NCBI GenBank assembly: GCA_015296085.1
Contig: DVDT01000075.1
Coordinates: forward strand, 1-64,000
Length of the DNA stretch: 64,000 bases
Origin: Trichormus sp. M33_DOE_039
GTDB lineage: Bacteria; Cyanobacteriota; Cyanobacteriia; Cyanobacteriales; Nostocaceae
Reading direction: 5' to 3'
Below are positions 38,757 through 48,550 of the stretch, one piece after another (within the stretch, counting starts at the first letter, position 1; the number at the start of each line of letters is the position of its first letter). The notes under the pieces are model-generated. The model was not told the origin of the DNA, made no database searches, and worked only from the letters and a program-made list of their open reading frames with translations. The position numbers and the translations under genes were made by a program.

Positions 38757-38975
38757 ATGGACTTTAGATACAGATGGAAGAATGGCAGACCACCAAGCCG
38801 AGATGAGGCAGCGCGGCAAAGATATCTATTAGATGAGAGTCAGTTTGAAAGCGAAAATGACCACAAGCTAGCGGAGGAATCAGCAAGGAAACATTTAAAT
38901 ATTCCTCTAATTACTCCAGATGAGGAGTCCTCTACATTGCCTCATGCAGCTTCACCTAATGAAAGAAAAATGTAA
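38757..38975 (+). CDS. small hypothetical protein
   Basis: A 72-residue, highly charged soluble protein (RWKNGRPPSRDEAARQRYLLDE, then HKLAEESARKHLNIP). No membrane segment, no Cys, no known family. It starts at an ATG after a long AT-rich leader with no strong ribosome binding site. It lies 20 bases upstream of the longest version of the GAF gene frame, so the two may be co-transcribed. Confidence 0.55.
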   Translation: MDFRYRWKNGRPPSRDEAARQRYLLDESQFESENDHKLAEESARKHLNIPLITPDEESSTLPHAASPNERKM

Positions 38976-39092
38976 TGTAGCCATCCGATTTAATTTTTGA
39001 AATTGCTTGCACAAGATAGGAGTAGAGAAGAAAAATTTTTGGTTAATATTCAGGCGATTGCCAAAATATTCAAGTTTAAGACTTGCTTTTCA

Positions 39093-39635
39093 ATGAGTGA
39101 TTTAGCTTTACTAGAAACCATACAAAGTGTTTTAGAAAAGCACTTTGAGCCAGATGCTGTTTTCCAGGCAGTACTGCCGCAAATTGGAGAAGTTTTAAAA
39201 TGCGATCGCTGTTTTCTTTACTTGAGAAATCCTCAAACTCACTTTGGTAAAGTCGCATATTGCTGGCGGCGAGATCACACTATCCCAGATATTGCTGAGT
39301 ACGAATGGAAGTTAGAGCCAGACTTATTACGCCAGGAAGATCCTTTATTTGCTGCGGCACTGCGAACCGAAGCTTCTATTTATATTGAAGATGTGGAAAC
39401 TGCTAACCCCAAAGTAGTTAATAAAGAGTTTGAGCGCGAAAACTTTGGACATCGGGCGTTAATTCATGCTCATCTGTGCCAAGATGGTCAACTTTGGGGA
39501 ATTTTGCAGCCTTGTGTGTTTGGTGAAAAAAGGATTTGGTCAGATTTTGACCGTGCCGTGATCACTCAATTAGAAAGCGAATTAACGCCTTTAGTTGTTA
39601 GCTATATTAACGTGAATTCGATGAGTGCTTTTTGA
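39093..39635 (+). CDS. GAF-domain protein
   Basis: About 180 residues from ATG 39093; a TTG at 38997 would add 32. It is almost entirely one GAF domain: LLETIQSVLEKHFEPDAVFQAVLP, then CDRCFLYLRNPQTHFGKVAYCW, DPLFAAALRTEASIYIEDV and QLWGILQPCVFGEKRIWSDFDRAVI. A Cys lies in the CDRCFLY segment, but it is not at the usual bilin-attachment position as far as can be judged. It has no output domain, so it likely works by binding a small ligand or a partner protein. Similar stand-alone GAF proteins are common in cyanobacteria. Confidence 0.8.
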   Translation: MSDLALLETIQSVLEKHFEPDAVFQAVLPQIGEVLKCDRCFLYLRNPQTHFGKVAYCWRRDHTIPDIAEYEWKLEPDLLRQEDPLFAAALRTEASIYIEDVETANPKVVNKEFERENFGHRALIHAHLCQDGQLWGILQPCVFGEKRIWSDFDRAVITQLESELTPLVVSYINVNSMSAF

Positions 39636-39663
39636 TCTCACCATCAGCCCCTCTGACTTGAAA

Positions 39664-39707
39664 GGGGTTTAGGGGTGTAGGGGTGTAAGGGTATAGGGGT
39701 GTTGGGG
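39664..39707. repeat. TGTAGGGG short tandem repeat tract
   Basis: Tandem TTTAGGGG, TGTAGGGG, TGTAAGGG, TATAGGGG, TGTTGGGG octamers occur in the 433-base spacer between the GAF gene and the TamB gene. The remainder of the spacer holds the hairpin at 39760-39796 and GAGGGAGGTTGGGAGGGAGAGG purine-rich DNA. Confidence 0.65.
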
Positions 39708-39759
39708 AAAGACACCTTTCCTCCTCGACTGTGAAACTTGCTTCATCGGGACTGTCTTG

Positions 39760-39796
39760 AAAAGTCTGATCGCCGACTTCAGGCGATCAGACTTTT
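39760..39796. terminator. 15-bp hairpin between convergent genes
   Basis: A perfect stem AAAAGTCTGATCGCC (39760-39774) with GGCGATCAGACTTTT (39782-39796) and a seven-base loop. The symmetric A and T runs make it usable from both directions, between the convergent GAF and TamB genes. Confidence 0.65.
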
Positions 39797-40068
39797 GCTC
39801 CTACGAGGAGAGGGGAGTCAAGCCCTCATTTTTCGTTGCTCCTCCCTCGCCTTGTAGGAGAGGGAGGTTGGGAGGGAGAGGTCTATCGAATTCACGTTAC
39901 ATTACCACAGAAAATCACTCTAACGAACTTTAAATTGTGAATTTCTCCAAGTATTTGACGCTTTAAGTGTTCAATTAAAATAAAGCGAATAGCATGATTT
40001 TTGGTAATCAGTTTTATCCCAGTTTGTTGAAGATTTAAGAAATCTAATCCATCCCATTCTTTAATTCC

Positions 40069-43000
40069 TCAAAACCTAGTTTGATACTCAATCACAGCCC
40101 GGCTATCATCTTCTAAATTCGTTGAAGCACGTACTCGAACTTTATCGTTAATACGGTAATTAATTCCCCACTGAAAGGGGTCATTAGCTGTCAAAATCTT
40201 AATACTAGAAATCGATAATCTAGTAGAAATATCAACGCCTGCTTCAGCGGCTAATTCGATAGATGAACTACTCTTACCCGCTTCTGGGTTATCCGAAATT
40301 ACGGTGGGGAATATTCGCAATTCACTTAAACCAAACGCAGTCCCAATTTGGTTAAAGGCTGACTGAAAATTATTAAACACTGCTGAACCTGCTATGTTAA
40401 TGATACCCAAGGTACTGTCACCCCGTCCTTGAGCGTTCACAAATCCACCACCCAATAAAGCGACAATTTCGTTTTCACTGCGAGAGGGACTGCTTCTTAA
40501 TTCCAGGCTTTCGTTGAGTCTGCTAGCTGGGCCTTTGACATTGGCTTCAACGCGCACAGTTTCTAATGCGGCTAACCCGGTAGGACTCAATCTGCTATCA
40601 CTAAAGTCACTGTTTTGGACTACATCAAGGACTTTAGCAAATAGCTGTACATCTAAATCGGGGTCACGGGGTTGATTGGCTCTGAAGGTGGCGGTATGTT
40701 TATAACCGCCAGCTAGTTTAAATTGGGTGGTAAACAAGTTGACCCCACCGTCTTTTAACTGGATAGTCCCCACGGGAATGAGGTCGGCAAAAGTACCGCT
40801 AACTGTGAGGTTGCCTGTAGCGCGGAAGCTTAAAATAGGTGGGCGGGTAATTTGCAGGTTTTTGCCTAATTCTAGTTCTAAATTATTAAAGCGAGCGATC
40901 GCACCTGTACCATTAACTTCTTGTTTATCTTGCTTATTCTGTTTTGTGAGCGATATGCCAACATTACTATTTTGCTGCTCGGTGTTGGTCGATTCTGCTA
41001 GCAATACTTGACCATCATATAAACTGATTTTCCCGCCAATCGCAGGTTTGAGTGCAGAACCAGTGATTTGTAAGTTACCACTCGCCCCACCTTGATACAG
41101 TCCCTTCAGGTTTAAGTTTAGCTGCTCTAGGGCAACAGTCAGAGGGTTGTTAACCGCTAGTTCGGTATTGAAAACGGGCAATTCACCGGAGGCTTCTACT
41201 TTGCCACGGCTAAATCTGCCTTGCAAACTTTCTACTAAGATGCGGTCAAAATCGAATTGTACTTTACCTGTGACGCGTCGGACTTTTCCGGGTAAAGCTT
41301 GAGCGGAGAAAGTGGCATTTTGGATAGTCGCAGTCCCGTTTAATATGGGTCTTTGTCTAGTTCCCCTGACTGCTAGGTCTATTTCACCTTCCCCTTTTTC
41401 AAAGGCAATTTGGTTGGTTAACAAGTTTAATAATGCCAATCCCTCATTCTGCACTTTCACATCTAAGCTGATTTGGTCATTATCGGGATTAGTGGTAGCA
41501 AAAGGCAATTTATAAGGAATACTGCCGTTAATATTGACAGGTTGTGGCCCAGCTACAGAAACGATACTACCGAAATTCAAACGACCATTGGCGTAGCTAA
41601 AACTGGCGTTGGCTGATTCTATGGCTTTCTCGTTGAGTTTACCTTCGGTAATTTGCAGTTCTCCTCTGGCTTGAGGATTGGCAACACTACCTGCTAAAGC
41701 TGCCGTACCGCTAAGATTACCATTGATACCAATGGGCAGTCTGACAAAGTTATTCAGTACTTCTAGGGGGAAATTACTCACTCGTAATTGCCCAGATTGT
41801 TCGGTACCGCCAATGTTACCTGCAAAAGCTACAAGACTATTTTCCGATTCAATGCGGAATGGTCGCACCTGCAACACGCCATTGTCAAAGCTACCTTCCG
41901 CAACGATTTTGTCAGCACGATAAAAACAGTTTTCTTCTCCTTCCCTACACCAAGTAAAGTTCTGTCCGTTCAAATTAAACTGTACGGATAAACCGTTGGA
42001 AGTAGCAGTGTCTAAAGCCACATCTCCGCTAAAAGTTCCCTGTAAATCTGCTAGTTCAGGAATCGGGGAAGCAGTGCGTTCTTGTTCTCGTCCAGTTACT
42101 AACTGATTAATTTGGGCTAGACGTTCAAGTTGGTCTAATAAAGGACGATTTGGCAAACCTTGGGGTTCGGTAGTTAAGTCTGCTGCACTTCCATAGTTAG
42201 GATCTGAGCCATTGTTTTGGAAATCTTGGAAGTCAAAGATTTGGGCTACTGTGAGTACGTCTTGGATATTGCCTTGGCTGACATTGAGTTTACCTTGGAT
42301 TCTTGGCCCTTTAGCAGTTTGAGCAATATTACCAGCTAGGGCGTAGCGACTATTACCTTTGATAAATTCACTACTAGTAATGCTGGCTGTTCCATCACTG
42401 TAACGGAACTGAGCTGCAAAGCGATCGCCTTTAATCCGACCGATTTCTGGTTGGGCGATCGCTAAATTAGCTGTAGTTGCAAATGTGCTTTGATTAAATT
42501 GCAGGTCTCCCGTTAAATATCCTGTGAGTTTCCCCCCTCCTAAACGCAGACTTGGCGGTGGTGACACATTCAAGATTTGTAAGGGGAAGTTGGCAACTTT
42601 CACACCCCAATTGTCTCCTCGGACTTGACCTTGTGCTGAGGCTTGTTGCCACTGTACCAAGAATGATTCGGGACGATTATTAGCATTGAGATTGAAGGCG
42701 ATGCGGTCATTATTGCCTCTCAAGTCTAAATTTAAACCCTGTCCTGGGGCTGACTGCACACTACCCTTTAACAAAGGTTCAAAGGCGATACCTTGCACGA
42801 CAAAATCTTTTAAGCCAATTTGTCCAGCTACATTGGGTAATGGTAACTTCCCAGTCACTCGCCCGTTAAAATCTACTCTGCCGGCTACCGCCACCTGATT
42901 AGGTAAAGTTACAGGTAACTGTTGCAAATCAAAATCTTGGGCTTGGACGTTAAGATTTAAGGCTGTAATTTCTGGGATACCCGGCCTAGTAGCATTAGCT

Positions 43001-45960
43001 GCTATTTGACCACTAATATTTAATCCAGGCGCAGTGGCTTGCTGAATTGTCAACTGTTCGCCAGTCCAAGCCAGGGAAGCCACTAAGGGGCGTTCAATTC
43101 CTGGTAAGCCTTGGGATAACTGCACTTGGCCAGCAGCTTCGACATCTGCTAATCTGGTCGAACCCAAATTTCCAGCTAATTGTAACTGTCCGCCCAATTG
43201 TCCGCGCAGTTGTTGATTGAACCGATTTAACTGCACACCAGCCGCAGCCACCACTGCTTGATAGCGACCATTGGCAAGTTGAATGTTAGACGCTGTTACC
43301 TGACCCCCTGCGACATTCAGTTGTGCTTGACCCCTAGCTTGGATACTGTTGAGACTAAAGGAATCTACACCCCCAGCTACATTCAATTGACCAGTTAAAT
43401 CACCTTGAAATTGGGGCGGTACTGAGGCCAAGCGTTGCACAGGGACATTATTCGCTTGGATTTGGGTTTGATAACGACCGTTAGCCAGCTGAATATTCGC
43501 GGCGGTAATTGTGCCATTACCGACGTTAATTTTCGCCTGTCCGCTAGCTTGGATGGTTTTAGGACTGAAAGAATCAACTGCACCGGCTACGTTTAATTGA
43601 CCAGTTAAATCGCCTTGTAGCGGCACTTTCGCCAAGCGTTGCACAGGGACATTATTCGCTTGGATTTGGGTTTGATAACGACCGTTAGCCAGTTGAATAT
43701 TCGCGGCGGTAATTGTGCCATTACCGACGTTAATTTTCGCCTGTCCGCTAGCTTGGATGGTTTTAGGACTGAAAGAATCAACCGAACCAGCTACGTTTAA
43801 TTGACCAGTTAAATTACCTTGTAGTGATACTGCTGCTAAACGTTGTACAGGGACATTATTGGCTTGGACTTGGGTTTGATAACGACCGTTAGCCAGTTGA
43901 ATATTCGCCGCAGTAATTGTACCGTTACCTACCCGTAAACGCGCTTCGCCACTGCCTTGGAGAGTTTTGAGACTAAAATTTTCTCTGTTCCCGGCAATTT
44001 GGAATGTTCCATCTAGGGGATTAGCTAAAGCTGGAGGAGCATTTTTGAGGATGCGTCCCAGGCGAACATTATTAGCAATGAAGCGGGCGGCAAAGTTTTT
44101 GTCTTGTAATTGGAGACTAGCGATCGCAATTCTACCGCCACCAATCTGCACCCCCGCACCATCGGGACGAATACTCACAATTTGGAAGGGTTCTGCTGTC
44201 CCCGCCAGAAGAAAGCGACCATTTAATTCTGTCCCAGCTAAAGAGATATTTTGCAGTTGATTTTGATTAACAAAGGGTTGTAAACTCACGCCGGCAGCTT
44301 GGGCTACGGCTTGCCAACGTTGATTAGCAAAACTCCCACTACCCCGGACTGTTCCTCCAGCCACCCGTGCCACCACGTTGCGGAAGTTATAGTTACGATT
44401 AGCACCGACTATCACTTCCCCAGTAGTCGGATAAATTGCTTCTGGTGCGGAAAATTGGACAAAAGTTTGGGCGTTGGTGGGTGTACCTGTCACCCTGGCT
44501 GTAGCATTGACTGTGCCGATTTTCACGGCAATATCAGGATTATAGAGTTTAGCGATCGCATCCCCAGGGACTTGATTCGCCGCAAAACTCAAATTGACTT
44601 GGGGTTTTTCTCCCAGTTGGATCACACCACCACCCCTAATCTCACCACCTACCGCAGTTTCTCCCAGAACATTTTCCAGCTTCACTAAGGCTTCCTGGGG
44701 ATTAAATTCAAACTTACTACTAACTCTCTTAAAATTAATCTTATCGATCCGGGCAGTTTTAACGGTGGTGACAGTACCTACAAGAACCGGGTTAGTAGTA
44801 TCCCCTATCACCTGCAATTTTGCTTGTAATTGTCCAGCCACAGGTACAGGTAGTTTTAACTTCAAAGTTTCTTGGGCTGTGGCGACACTTACCCCATTAA
44901 TTCGTCCAGCCAACTTGAAGCCTTTACTGCTGTCAATAGTTCCCGCCGCCAACAGCGGAATTTTGCCGTAGTTAGTAGTCAGATTCTCCAGTTTAATTAC
45001 AGTACCTTGGAAGTAGATACTACCTTGGCTATTAATAAATGGTTGTGGTGCGCGGGGAATTTGTAGCGTTACGCCTTCTAAATCAGCACTACCATACAAC
45101 AATGGTTTCTGCTCTGGCACGAGTTGGATTTGTAAATCCCCGTTGACTCGACCTGTTTGTAGTTCCAGTGGTAATTTCACTAAACTAGTAACGTTTGCAG
45201 CTAGTATTTTTTCGGCTTGTACTTGCAAATTAGCTACCAACGTCTTAGGACGTACATCTCCCGCTAGAGAAATTTTCCCGCCAGTATCCGCTTGACCTTG
45301 GACTGCAAATTTAACCAGTTGGTTGTTTTCTAATAATTGAGCAGATCCCAAAAGTTGAGAAAGTACTATAGGAGAAGCAGAAATATCCTCTTGGTCTACT
45401 TTGTTCCCTTGTTCCCCTAGATTGGCAACCTCTTTCTTCTGGGGTAAAAGTACTAAATTGCCATTACGTAAGCGGATTGTATTTAAATCAGTTTTAATTG
45501 CTCCCGCTGCTCCCGGCGGAGCTAAGGTTGTAGTAATCCAGCGTCCTTCATTATCCTGTTCAATGTAAGCATCAGGATTAACTAGGGTGACATCCAGTTT
45601 TAGCTGACGATTAAAAATTAACAGCCAAGGATTAAAAGTTACTTCCACAGCCTCCACTTCTGCCTTATCTGGGTCTGTAGCCGTGGGAGGAATAGCAGAA
45701 GCAGCAAAATTTACCCCAGTGAGTGAAAATTGCGTGACTTTACCCAGTTTGACCGGACGGTTAAGTGTACTGGTGAGACTTTTTTCTGCTAACGGCGTTA
45801 ATTCCTTCTGTACAAAAATCCACAATCGCCAAGCACCGCCCATTAAACCCAGTAGTAAAATACCCCCTAGGGCAATACCACCACGCTTCAAACCCAGCAA
45901 CCACAAACGCTTGCGGTCAGAATTACGGGACTCATTATCTGGATGGGAAGAATTACTCAT
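40069..45960 (-). CDS. tamB: TamB-like translocation/assembly module protein (DUF490)
   Basis: A 1963-residue protein. One N-terminal membrane segment (about 27-50) anchors a very long beta-rich, repetitive periplasmic body that ends in the DUF490/TamB C-terminal domain (DDSRAVIEYQTRF at the end). TamB-type proteins bridge inner and outer membranes and are implicated in lipid transport or outer-membrane protein assembly; plants have the related TIC236. Residues of about 670-880 consist of nearly identical tandem repeats. The length is larger than enterobacterial TamB but normal for cyanobacteria. No Omp85/TamA gene is adjacent. Confidence 0.92.
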   Translation of the reverse strand: MSNSSHPDNESRNSDRKRLWLLGLKRGGIALGGILLLGLMGGAWRLWIFVQKELTPLAEKSLTSTLNRPVKLGKVTQFSLTGVNFAASAIPPTATDPDKAEVEAVEVTFNPWLLIFNRQLKLDVTLVNPDAYIEQDNEGRWITTTLAPPGAAGAIKTDLNTIRLRNGNLVLLPQKKEVANLGEQGNKVDQEDISASPIVLSQLLGSAQLLENNQLVKFAVQGQADTGGKISLAGDVRPKTLVANLQVQAEKILAANVTSLVKLPLELQTGRVNGDLQIQLVPEQKPLLYGSADLEGVTLQIPRAPQPFINSQGSIYFQGTVIKLENLTTNYGKIPLLAAGTIDSSKGFKLAGRINGVSVATAQETLKLKLPVPVAGQLQAKLQVIGDTTNPVLVGTVTTVKTARIDKINFKRVSSKFEFNPQEALVKLENVLGETAVGGEIRGGGVIQLGEKPQVNLSFAANQVPGDAIAKLYNPDIAVKIGTVNATARVTGTPTNAQTFVQFSAPEAIYPTTGEVIVGANRNYNFRNVVARVAGGTVRGSGSFANQRWQAVAQAAGVSLQPFVNQNQLQNISLAGTELNGRFLLAGTAEPFQIVSIRPDGAGVQIGGGRIAIASLQLQDKNFAARFIANNVRLGRILKNAPPALANPLDGTFQIAGNRENFSLKTLQGSGEARLRVGNGTITAANIQLANGRYQTQVQANNVPVQRLAAVSLQGNLTGQLNVAGSVDSFSPKTIQASGQAKINVGNGTITAANIQLANGRYQTQIQANNVPVQRLAKVPLQGDLTGQLNVAGAVDSFSPKTIQASGQAKINVGNGTITAANIQLANGRYQTQIQANNVPVQRLASVPPQFQGDLTGQLNVAGGVDSFSLNSIQARGQAQLNVAGGQVTASNIQLANGRYQAVVAAAGVQLNRFNQQLRGQLGGQLQLAGNLGSTRLADVEAAGQVQLSQGLPGIERPLVASLAWTGEQLTIQQATAPGLNISGQIAANATRPGIPEITALNLNVQAQDFDLQQLPVTLPNQVAVAGRVDFNGRVTGKLPLPNVAGQIGLKDFVVQGIAFEPLLKGSVQSAPGQGLNLDLRGNNDRIAFNLNANNRPESFLVQWQQASAQGQVRGDNWGVKVANFPLQILNVSPPPSLRLGGGKLTGYLTGDLQFNQSTFATTANLAIAQPEIGRIKGDRFAAQFRYSDGTASITSSEFIKGNSRYALAGNIAQTAKGPRIQGKLNVSQGNIQDVLTVAQIFDFQDFQNNGSDPNYGSAADLTTEPQGLPNRPLLDQLERLAQINQLVTGREQERTASPIPELADLQGTFSGDVALDTATSNGLSVQFNLNGQNFTWCREGEENCFYRADKIVAEGSFDNGVLQVRPFRIESENSLVAFAGNIGGTEQSGQLRVSNFPLEVLNNFVRLPIGINGNLSGTAALAGSVANPQARGELQITEGKLNEKAIESANASFSYANGRLNFGSIVSVAGPQPVNINGSIPYKLPFATTNPDNDQISLDVKVQNEGLALLNLLTNQIAFEKGEGEIDLAVRGTRQRPILNGTATIQNATFSAQALPGKVRRVTGKVQFDFDRILVESLQGRFSRGKVEASGELPVFNTELAVNNPLTVALEQLNLNLKGLYQGGASGNLQITGSALKPAIGGKISLYDGQVLLAESTNTEQQNSNVGISLTKQNKQDKQEVNGTGAIARFNNLELELGKNLQITRPPILSFRATGNLTVSGTFADLIPVGTIQLKDGGVNLFTTQFKLAGGYKHTATFRANQPRDPDLDVQLFAKVLDVVQNSDFSDSRLSPTGLAALETVRVEANVKGPASRLNESLELRSSPSRSENEIVALLGGGFVNAQGRGDSTLGIINIAGSAVFNNFQSAFNQIGTAFGLSELRIFPTVISDNPEAGKSSSSIELAAEAGVDISTRLSISSIKILTANDPFQWGINYRINDKVRVRASTNLEDDSRAVIEYQTRF
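43330..43990 (-). repeat. tandem 204-bp coding repeats inside the TamB gene
   Basis: About three and a half copies of a 68-codon unit containing VGNGTITAANIQLANGRYQT and VPVQRLA, followed by DLTGQLNVAG. The stretches at about 43454-43577 and 43658-43781 are nearly identical over 120 bases with a 204-base offset, which points to recent duplication or gene conversion. Flanking copies are more diverged. Confidence 0.85.
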
Positions 45961-46101
45961 GTGGCTTCACTTCTTTCTCGCTGGATGTGGTAGGCACACT
46001 ACTAGCACTATGGGCATATTACTACGCCAATACCAAGATACAAACCAATCTCATGTTTTGACATTCGGATGAATGCGTAGTCAATAATTGGGTATTAGGA
46101 A

Positions 46102-46545
46102 TTGGGGAGGCAGGGCGTTGGGGAGACACTGCTTTGGGGAGACGCTGCGTTGGGCGGCTTTGCCGACTTGTAGCAAGTGTCGTCTGGTTTCCCGCCGTAG
46201 GGGATGAACCCGGAGGGAAGTATCTTTGGTTGTAGCAACTGCCGTCACTGGGCATTGGGGTAAAATCTCTTAATACACCCTTACACCTCTATACCTTGAA
46301 ACCCAGACTATTTCTCACTTGTTGAATTTTAAATTTGGCGAAAAGTTGAGCCAGTGCATTGGGGAGACACTGCTTTGGGGAGACACTGCTTTGGGCGGCT
46401 TTGCCGACTTGTAGCAAGTGTCGTCGGGCAATGCCCGACTTATAGCAAGTGTCGTCTGGTTTCCCAGCTTGGAGCAACTGCCTAAAGGGTTTCCCGGCAT
46501 AAGCTGCATTGGTGAACCCGAAGGGGTCTCCCGACTTGAGCAAAC
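46102..46545. repeat. dispersed palindromic repeat cluster
   Basis: The spacer of 655 bases between TamB and the DUF3110 gene is largely repeats. Units of GGGGAGACACTGCTTT occur in tandem, followed by the core GGGCGGCTTTGCCGACTTG and TAGCAAGTGTCGTC (cores at 46152 and 46393). The second cluster adds GGGCAATGCCCGACTT and a further AGCAAGTGTCGTC copy. A related element is at 24150-24210. GGCTTTGCC and GGGCAATGCCC are self-complementary, so RNA from here would fold. Minus-strand short frames are repeat artefacts. Confidence 0.75.
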
Positions 46546-46615
46546 TTTTCAAGACGAATTTTGAATTGGTACTACACCCCTAAACTTATAAATAGACTTC
46601 AAAATACAAGGACGG

Positions 46616-47044
46616 ATGATTACGCCAATGCGGGTTTTTGTGTTGATTTTTAATGCTAATACGGAAAATGAGGGGATTCATACAGTTCGCGTGGGCGATC
46701 GCAATAAAATTTTAATGTTTGAGTCTCAAGATGATGCTATCCGTTTTGCCCTGATGTTAGAAGCTCAAGATTTCCCTACGCCTACTGTCGAAGCAATGGA
46801 CGCTGAGGAAATTAAGGAGTTTTGCGACAGTGCTGATTATGACTGGGAAATTATCCCAGAAAATAGTGATCTTGTCATTCCCCCAGAAATTAATGTAGAA
46901 GAAACAGACTGGCAACCAGATGGGCAATATGATGATACCGACGACAGCAGTTTAGACTTTGACGATGTACCACCCGCAGAAGAAACAGAATTTTCTGCGG
47001 CTGAGTTGGAAAAGATTCGTCGCAAATTAGAAGGATTGTTGTAA
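46616..47044 (+). CDS. DUF3110 domain protein
   Basis: A 142-residue acidic cytoplasmic protein. The N-terminal 80 residues (MRVFVLIFNANTENEGIHTV, then MFESQDDAIRFALMLEAQDF) match DUF3110, a family found in cyanobacteria and plastids and of unknown function. The C-terminal half is an Asp/Glu-rich linker ending in a short helix AAELEKIRRKLEGLL. AAGGA about four bases before ATG 46616 supports the start. Confidence 0.85.
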   Translation: MITPMRVFVLIFNANTENEGIHTVRVGDRNKILMFESQDDAIRFALMLEAQDFPTPTVEAMDAEEIKEFCDSADYDWEIIPENSDLVIPPEINVEETDWQPDGQYDDTDDSSLDFDDVPPAEETEFSAAELEKIRRKLEGLL

Positions 47045-47140
47045 CTTAGTCATTTAGTCAATAGTCCATAGTCATTGGTCAATAGTTCCTAGTTGATGGA
47101 AATTGACAAAGATAAAAAACAAACGCACAGGCTAGTATAA

Positions 47141-48067
47141 ATGACAAATTTGCAGGAACGCGGGCATTTACTGACTGAACAAGTCAATCCTTTAAGCCTG
47201 AATCTAGACCAACTCAGTTGTTTGGAGTTGGTGGAGTTGTTTAATAGTGAAGACTATAAAGCGGTGGCGGCGGTAGCGGCGGCTAAGGTGGAGATAGCTC
47301 AAGCTATTGAACAGACAGCAACGCGTTTGCGTCAGGGTGGACGCTTGTTTTATGTGGGTGCGGGGACGAGTGGCAGGTTGGGGGTGTTAGATGCGGCGGA
47401 ATGCCCCCCAACGTTTTGTACCCCACCAGAGTTAGTCCAGGGGATTATTGCTGGTGGTGCTGGGGCGTTGGTACGTAGTTCTGAGGATTTAGAAGACAGG
47501 GCGGAAGATGGAGATGGGGCGATCGCTCAACGTCATGTTACTCAGTTAGATGTAGTGGTGGGAATTACTGCCGGTGGGACGACTCCTTTTGTCCACGGTG
47601 CGCTGAATGCTGCCCGTCAACGGGGGGCATTGACAATTTTCATCGCTTGTGTGCCATCTGAACAGGTACATTTTGAGGCTGATATTGATATTCGCCTGTT
47701 AACAGGGCCAGAGGTGTTAGCAGGTTCTACCCGTCTTAAAGCTGGTACAGTCACCAAGCTGACTTTAAATATCTTGTCTACTGGAGTGATGGTCAAACTC
47801 GGCAAAGTTTACGGCAATCGCATGGTAGATGTAGCGGTTACGAATCAAAAGTTACGCGATCGCGCTCTACGGATTTTACAAGACCTCACAGGTTTAAGTC
47901 GAGAAGCAGCTGGTTATTTATTGGAACGTAGCGGTAAATGGGTGAAGCTGTCATTATTAATGCACTGGACTGGTTTAAGCAAGGAGGACGGGGAACAGCT
48001 TTTATCAGCACACCAAGGTAATCTCAGAAATGCTGTTGCTAGCTATAAAGATACTCAGTCGTCTTGA
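47141..48067 (+). CDS. murQ: N-acetylmuramic acid 6-phosphate etherase
   Basis: A 308-residue SIS-domain enzyme that cleaves the lactyl ether of MurNAc-6-phosphate during peptidoglycan recycling. The sugar-phosphate-binding segment GAGTSGRLGVLDAAECPPTF is at about 73-92, the catalytic Glu region SSEDLEDRAEDG near 112-123, and the second SIS part ITAGGTTPFVHGAL follows. Length is normal. Neither a MurNAc phosphotransferase gene nor anmK is adjacent. Confidence 0.95.
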   Translation: MTNLQERGHLLTEQVNPLSLNLDQLSCLELVELFNSEDYKAVAAVAAAKVEIAQAIEQTATRLRQGGRLFYVGAGTSGRLGVLDAAECPPTFCTPPELVQGIIAGGAGALVRSSEDLEDRAEDGDGAIAQRHVTQLDVVVGITAGGTTPFVHGALNAARQRGALTIFIACVPSEQVHFEADIDIRLLTGPEVLAGSTRLKAGTVTKLTLNILSTGVMVKLGKVYGNRMVDVAVTNQKLRDRALRILQDLTGLSREAAGYLLERSGKWVKLSLLMHWTGLSKEDGEQLLSAHQGNLRNAVASYKDTQSS

Positions 48068-48274
48068 ACGTTTTCCAGTGCAATACTCTAAACACGGCTG
48101 CTACTATAATTTTCGTAGTCAGCCTTTTTTTATACCCCCTTGATTACAAAGTAAATGAGTATGAGAAAATAATGTGGCTTTAACTACGCCATTGATTTGA
48201 ATTACTAAGATAAACTCAATGAGTATATGCCATGCAACTGCTAACTTACACTTAGTAATAAAAGAGGTTCACTC

Positions 48275-48538
48275 ATGAGTATAGAAGGAGCTAAAGTAAT
48301 CTTATGGGAAGAAAATCAAAGAGACTTTATTAAGAAATTCTATGATCTACAATTTCTGCCCAGAGTAGGAGAAGAAGTTTATCTCAGGAAAGAGAGTTGG
48401 AAAGTAATTAGAATTGAACATGATATAGAAGTAGATGAAATTAATATCTATATGGAAATAATTAAAAAGGGTAAGCAGGATAAGGATAAAGATAAAGAGA
48501 AAGATAAGGATAAGGATAAGGATAAAGATAAATATTAA
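48275..48538 (+). CDS. small hypothetical protein with Lys-Asp repeat tail
   Basis: An 87-residue protein. Residues 1-66 form a compact soluble domain (FYDLQFLPRVGEEVYLRKESWKVIR, then EINIYMEIIKKG). The tail is a run of KD repeats encoded by GATAAR hexamers. No family recognised. It is the first of a row of closely spaced plus-strand small genes (13, 29, 4 and about 150 bases apart) that converges on the vWA-MoxR cluster. Confidence 0.6.
   Translation: MSIEGAKVILWEENQRDFIKKFYDLQFLPRVGEEVYLRKESWKVIRIEHDIEVDEINIYMEIIKKGKQDKDKDKEKDKDKDKDKDKY
48479..48532 (+). repeat. in-frame GATAAR hexanucleotide microsatellite
   Basis: Nine consecutive hexamers GATAAG/GATAAA, one of them GAGAAA, encode the Asp-Lys tail directly before the stop codon. 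Hexamer gain or loss would keep the frame and change only tail length. Confidence 0.9.
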
Positions 48539-48550
48539 TCATCAACAGCT

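Noticed and set aside
43330-43990. CRISPR-like regular repetition
   Set aside because: The repeats are 204 bases long, in frame within TamB and without spacers of unique sequence; this is a coding tandem repeat.
44299-44688. 129-residue plus-strand frame inside tamB
   Set aside because: It is one of many open frames opposite the long repetitive TamB gene; no start signal and no recognisable domain.
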